From NCBI GenBank assembly GCA_001931905.2, contig MSJI02000533.1:1-64000 (forward strand): a DNA stretch of 64,000 nt, written 5' to 3'. Made by a program: the position numbers and the translations under genes. The notes below the pieces were generated by a model, which saw nothing but the letters and a program-made list of their open reading frames with translations, had not been told where the DNA came from and searched no databases. This DNA is from Cladosporium sp. IMV 00045. Taxonomy: Eukaryota > Ascomycota > Dothideomycetes > Cladosporiales > Cladosporiaceae. Below are positions 62,535 to 64,000 of this stretch, piece after piece (positions within the stretch are counted from its first letter, which is position 1; each line of letters opens with the position of its first letter).

Positions 62535-64000
62535 TTTGAATTCAGATATCCTGAGTAGTTAGGGGGTTGGTTAGTGAAGAGAACAGAGTTTAGGAGGATG
62601 GGGATGCTCGAGGGAGGATATCTCCACCAACCTCTTCGGATTTGCGTCGGGGGTAAGCGTCGCCATGATGACGATTGACGAGCGAGTCAAGAAGTCAACG
62701 TCAATAGGATAGTGGTATAATAGTAACAAGGGGATGTGGTAAACGGGCCGAAGCACAAGAGCAATAGGAAATTACGAATGAAGGCAGTGTTGGTGATAGT
62801 GTGACAAGCACGAACGAGGGGGGATAGAAGGCTGAGGACCAGGAGGAGGTAGAGTGACGGCGGTGGCGGTGTGAAAGAGTGTCAGTGCAAAAGGAATGGT
62901 CGATGGTTGGTTGTGGGAGGAGTATTGTTGGTCTGGAGAGAGACTGGGGGTGAGAAATCAGAGAGGTCTCGAATTGGCATGGGAGGGAGGATTGGGAGTG
63001 TTGATGGTAAGCGCCGGGAGTGCCCACTGGGGGCGTTTGCGCGTCGCCAGGACGGGAAGGGCAAAACGTTGAACTTGATGCGCAAAGCAACACATCAACA
63101 CCTCACGCGCTAGAGCATCAACTAACCGTTGCCAATTGCTGCCACCACCAAAAACACTGCCCCTTGGCGACGTCACTGAGACAATCCTCACGCTACTGAG
63201 ACCATTCCCTCTCTGGAATCTTTGCGATTGGTTGTTTTCGCTACTGCACGTCCACTCCAGCCACGGTCCAGGATGCTGCCACGAAGCCGGAGAGTTCGTG
63301 GAGACAGGCCCGTCGTGTCCGTCTCTGGCAAGGGGACAAGGCACGAGATTGGGTGTCTTTAGTGGCCTTTGCTTGGCCGTATCTTGTGGACCGACACCTA
63401 TATTTTGCGTAGACATGTTACGCGGTGACACGCCGATTACTGTTCTCCCTGGGCACTGGCTGGTTTGCACGCCACAGACCTGTAATCAGGTACATAGCGA
63501 TGTACATTGGTGCTGGACTGTACTTGTCCGTCTCATGTTCGGTAGCCGGAGCAAAGGATGCCCATTCGCATCGTGCAGACCCGCTTCAACGCGCCGAACG
63601 AGTTACTTGCTCAAGGCGAAAAAGTGTAAAAAAGCAGAATCAGATCTGCGACCTCAACTACCGAATCCTTCCAGAACCACATCGGCACGAATTGCATTAC
63701 TGTATCCTATCAGATCGCGGCGGCGGCACCACGCGCTAGTTTGTCTTCTATTTTCTGTCTCACATGTTTCACCTCTGCCTTATCAAGATTTCCCTGCGGT
63801 CTGTCAGGCTTATCTCAAACGCTTTCTCACCTCCTGTCTTCTATATGACCCCTTCAAGTCCCTGCCAATACTCCCCTGCGCAAGGTTGTGCGTTTTCAAC
63901 GACGCACTTGAGAAACCTCAGTCATTTACTTCCAACTGCTAAGGCGCTTCCTGCTACCTCGATGGTCAGAGAAGCCCGACTGGTGGGACTGGGCAACAAG
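62535..64000. other. Promoter side of the esterase gene and unassigned end of window
   Basis: No supported gene. An open frame of 268 codons at 63136-63942 (plus) has no domain, mixed composition and no signal, and is treated as chance. A gene starting beyond the window could use part of this region. Confidence 0.45.

Noticed and set aside
63136..63942. Open frame of 268 codons on the plus strand
   Set aside because: No domain, signal or splice pattern; composition changes along its length. Kept only as unassigned sequence.

Overview
This 64 kb window is nuclear DNA from a filamentous ascomycete. The evidence is many short spliceosomal introns (about 50 to 120 nt, GTRNGT-type donors, CTRAC branch sites just before the acceptor), moderately dense genes on both strands, and typical Pezizomycotina families: ATO transporter, RTA1, Zn2Cys6 regulators, an Xbp1-like APSES protein, Gpi8, Snu23, and small secreted cysteine proteins. 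A dothideomycete is my best guess, but that is inference from family flavour, not a computed placement. Exon joins were read by eye from splice signals, reading frame and conserved motifs; every multi-exon model given keeps frame.

Layout. 0-2 kb: 3' end of an acetate/ammonia exporter gene and a complete acyl-CoA-binding protein gene. 2-15 kb: mostly metabolic, accessory genes: an MCT-like transporter, a TauD/TfdA dioxygenase divergent from a UNC93-like membrane protein, TIM21 (housekeeping), a DAL5-type anion permease, an NtaA/DszA-type flavin monooxygenase and a Baeyer-Villiger-type monooxygenase. The last three lie in tandem on the minus strand and look like a small catabolic neighbourhood. 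15-27 kb: gene-poor, with an interstitial telomere-like motif, an intron-containing tRNA-Arg(CCT) followed by a tRNA-like relic, an RTA1-type membrane protein, a secreted protein, a diverged 219-bp tandem duplication, and a seven-exon Zn2Cys6 regulator with a GC-AG intron.

27-53 kb: largely conserved cellular genes: a small CxxC protein, the Xbp1-like repressor, an omega-like glutathione transferase, DNA topoisomerase II, SNU23, a TBC RabGAP with a tandemly repeated N-terminus, the GPI transamidase catalytic subunit, a BTB protein, a PAH-like nuclear protein, and the SWP73/BAF60 chromatin-remodelling subunit. 53-64 kb: an amidohydrolase with substituted active-site positions, a GPI-anchored-looking secreted protein, a small secreted cysteine-rich protein, a cysteine-containing fungal orphan-family protein, and a membrane-tethered CE1-type esterase.

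No PKS, NRPS, terpene cyclase, complete transposon, CRISPR array or viral gene was seen. The best leads are the oxygenase/permease neighbourhood (2-15 kb), the substituted amidohydrolase, the membrane-tethered esterase, the in-frame intron inside the zinc cluster of the regulator, and the run of secreted proteins at 55-60 kb.
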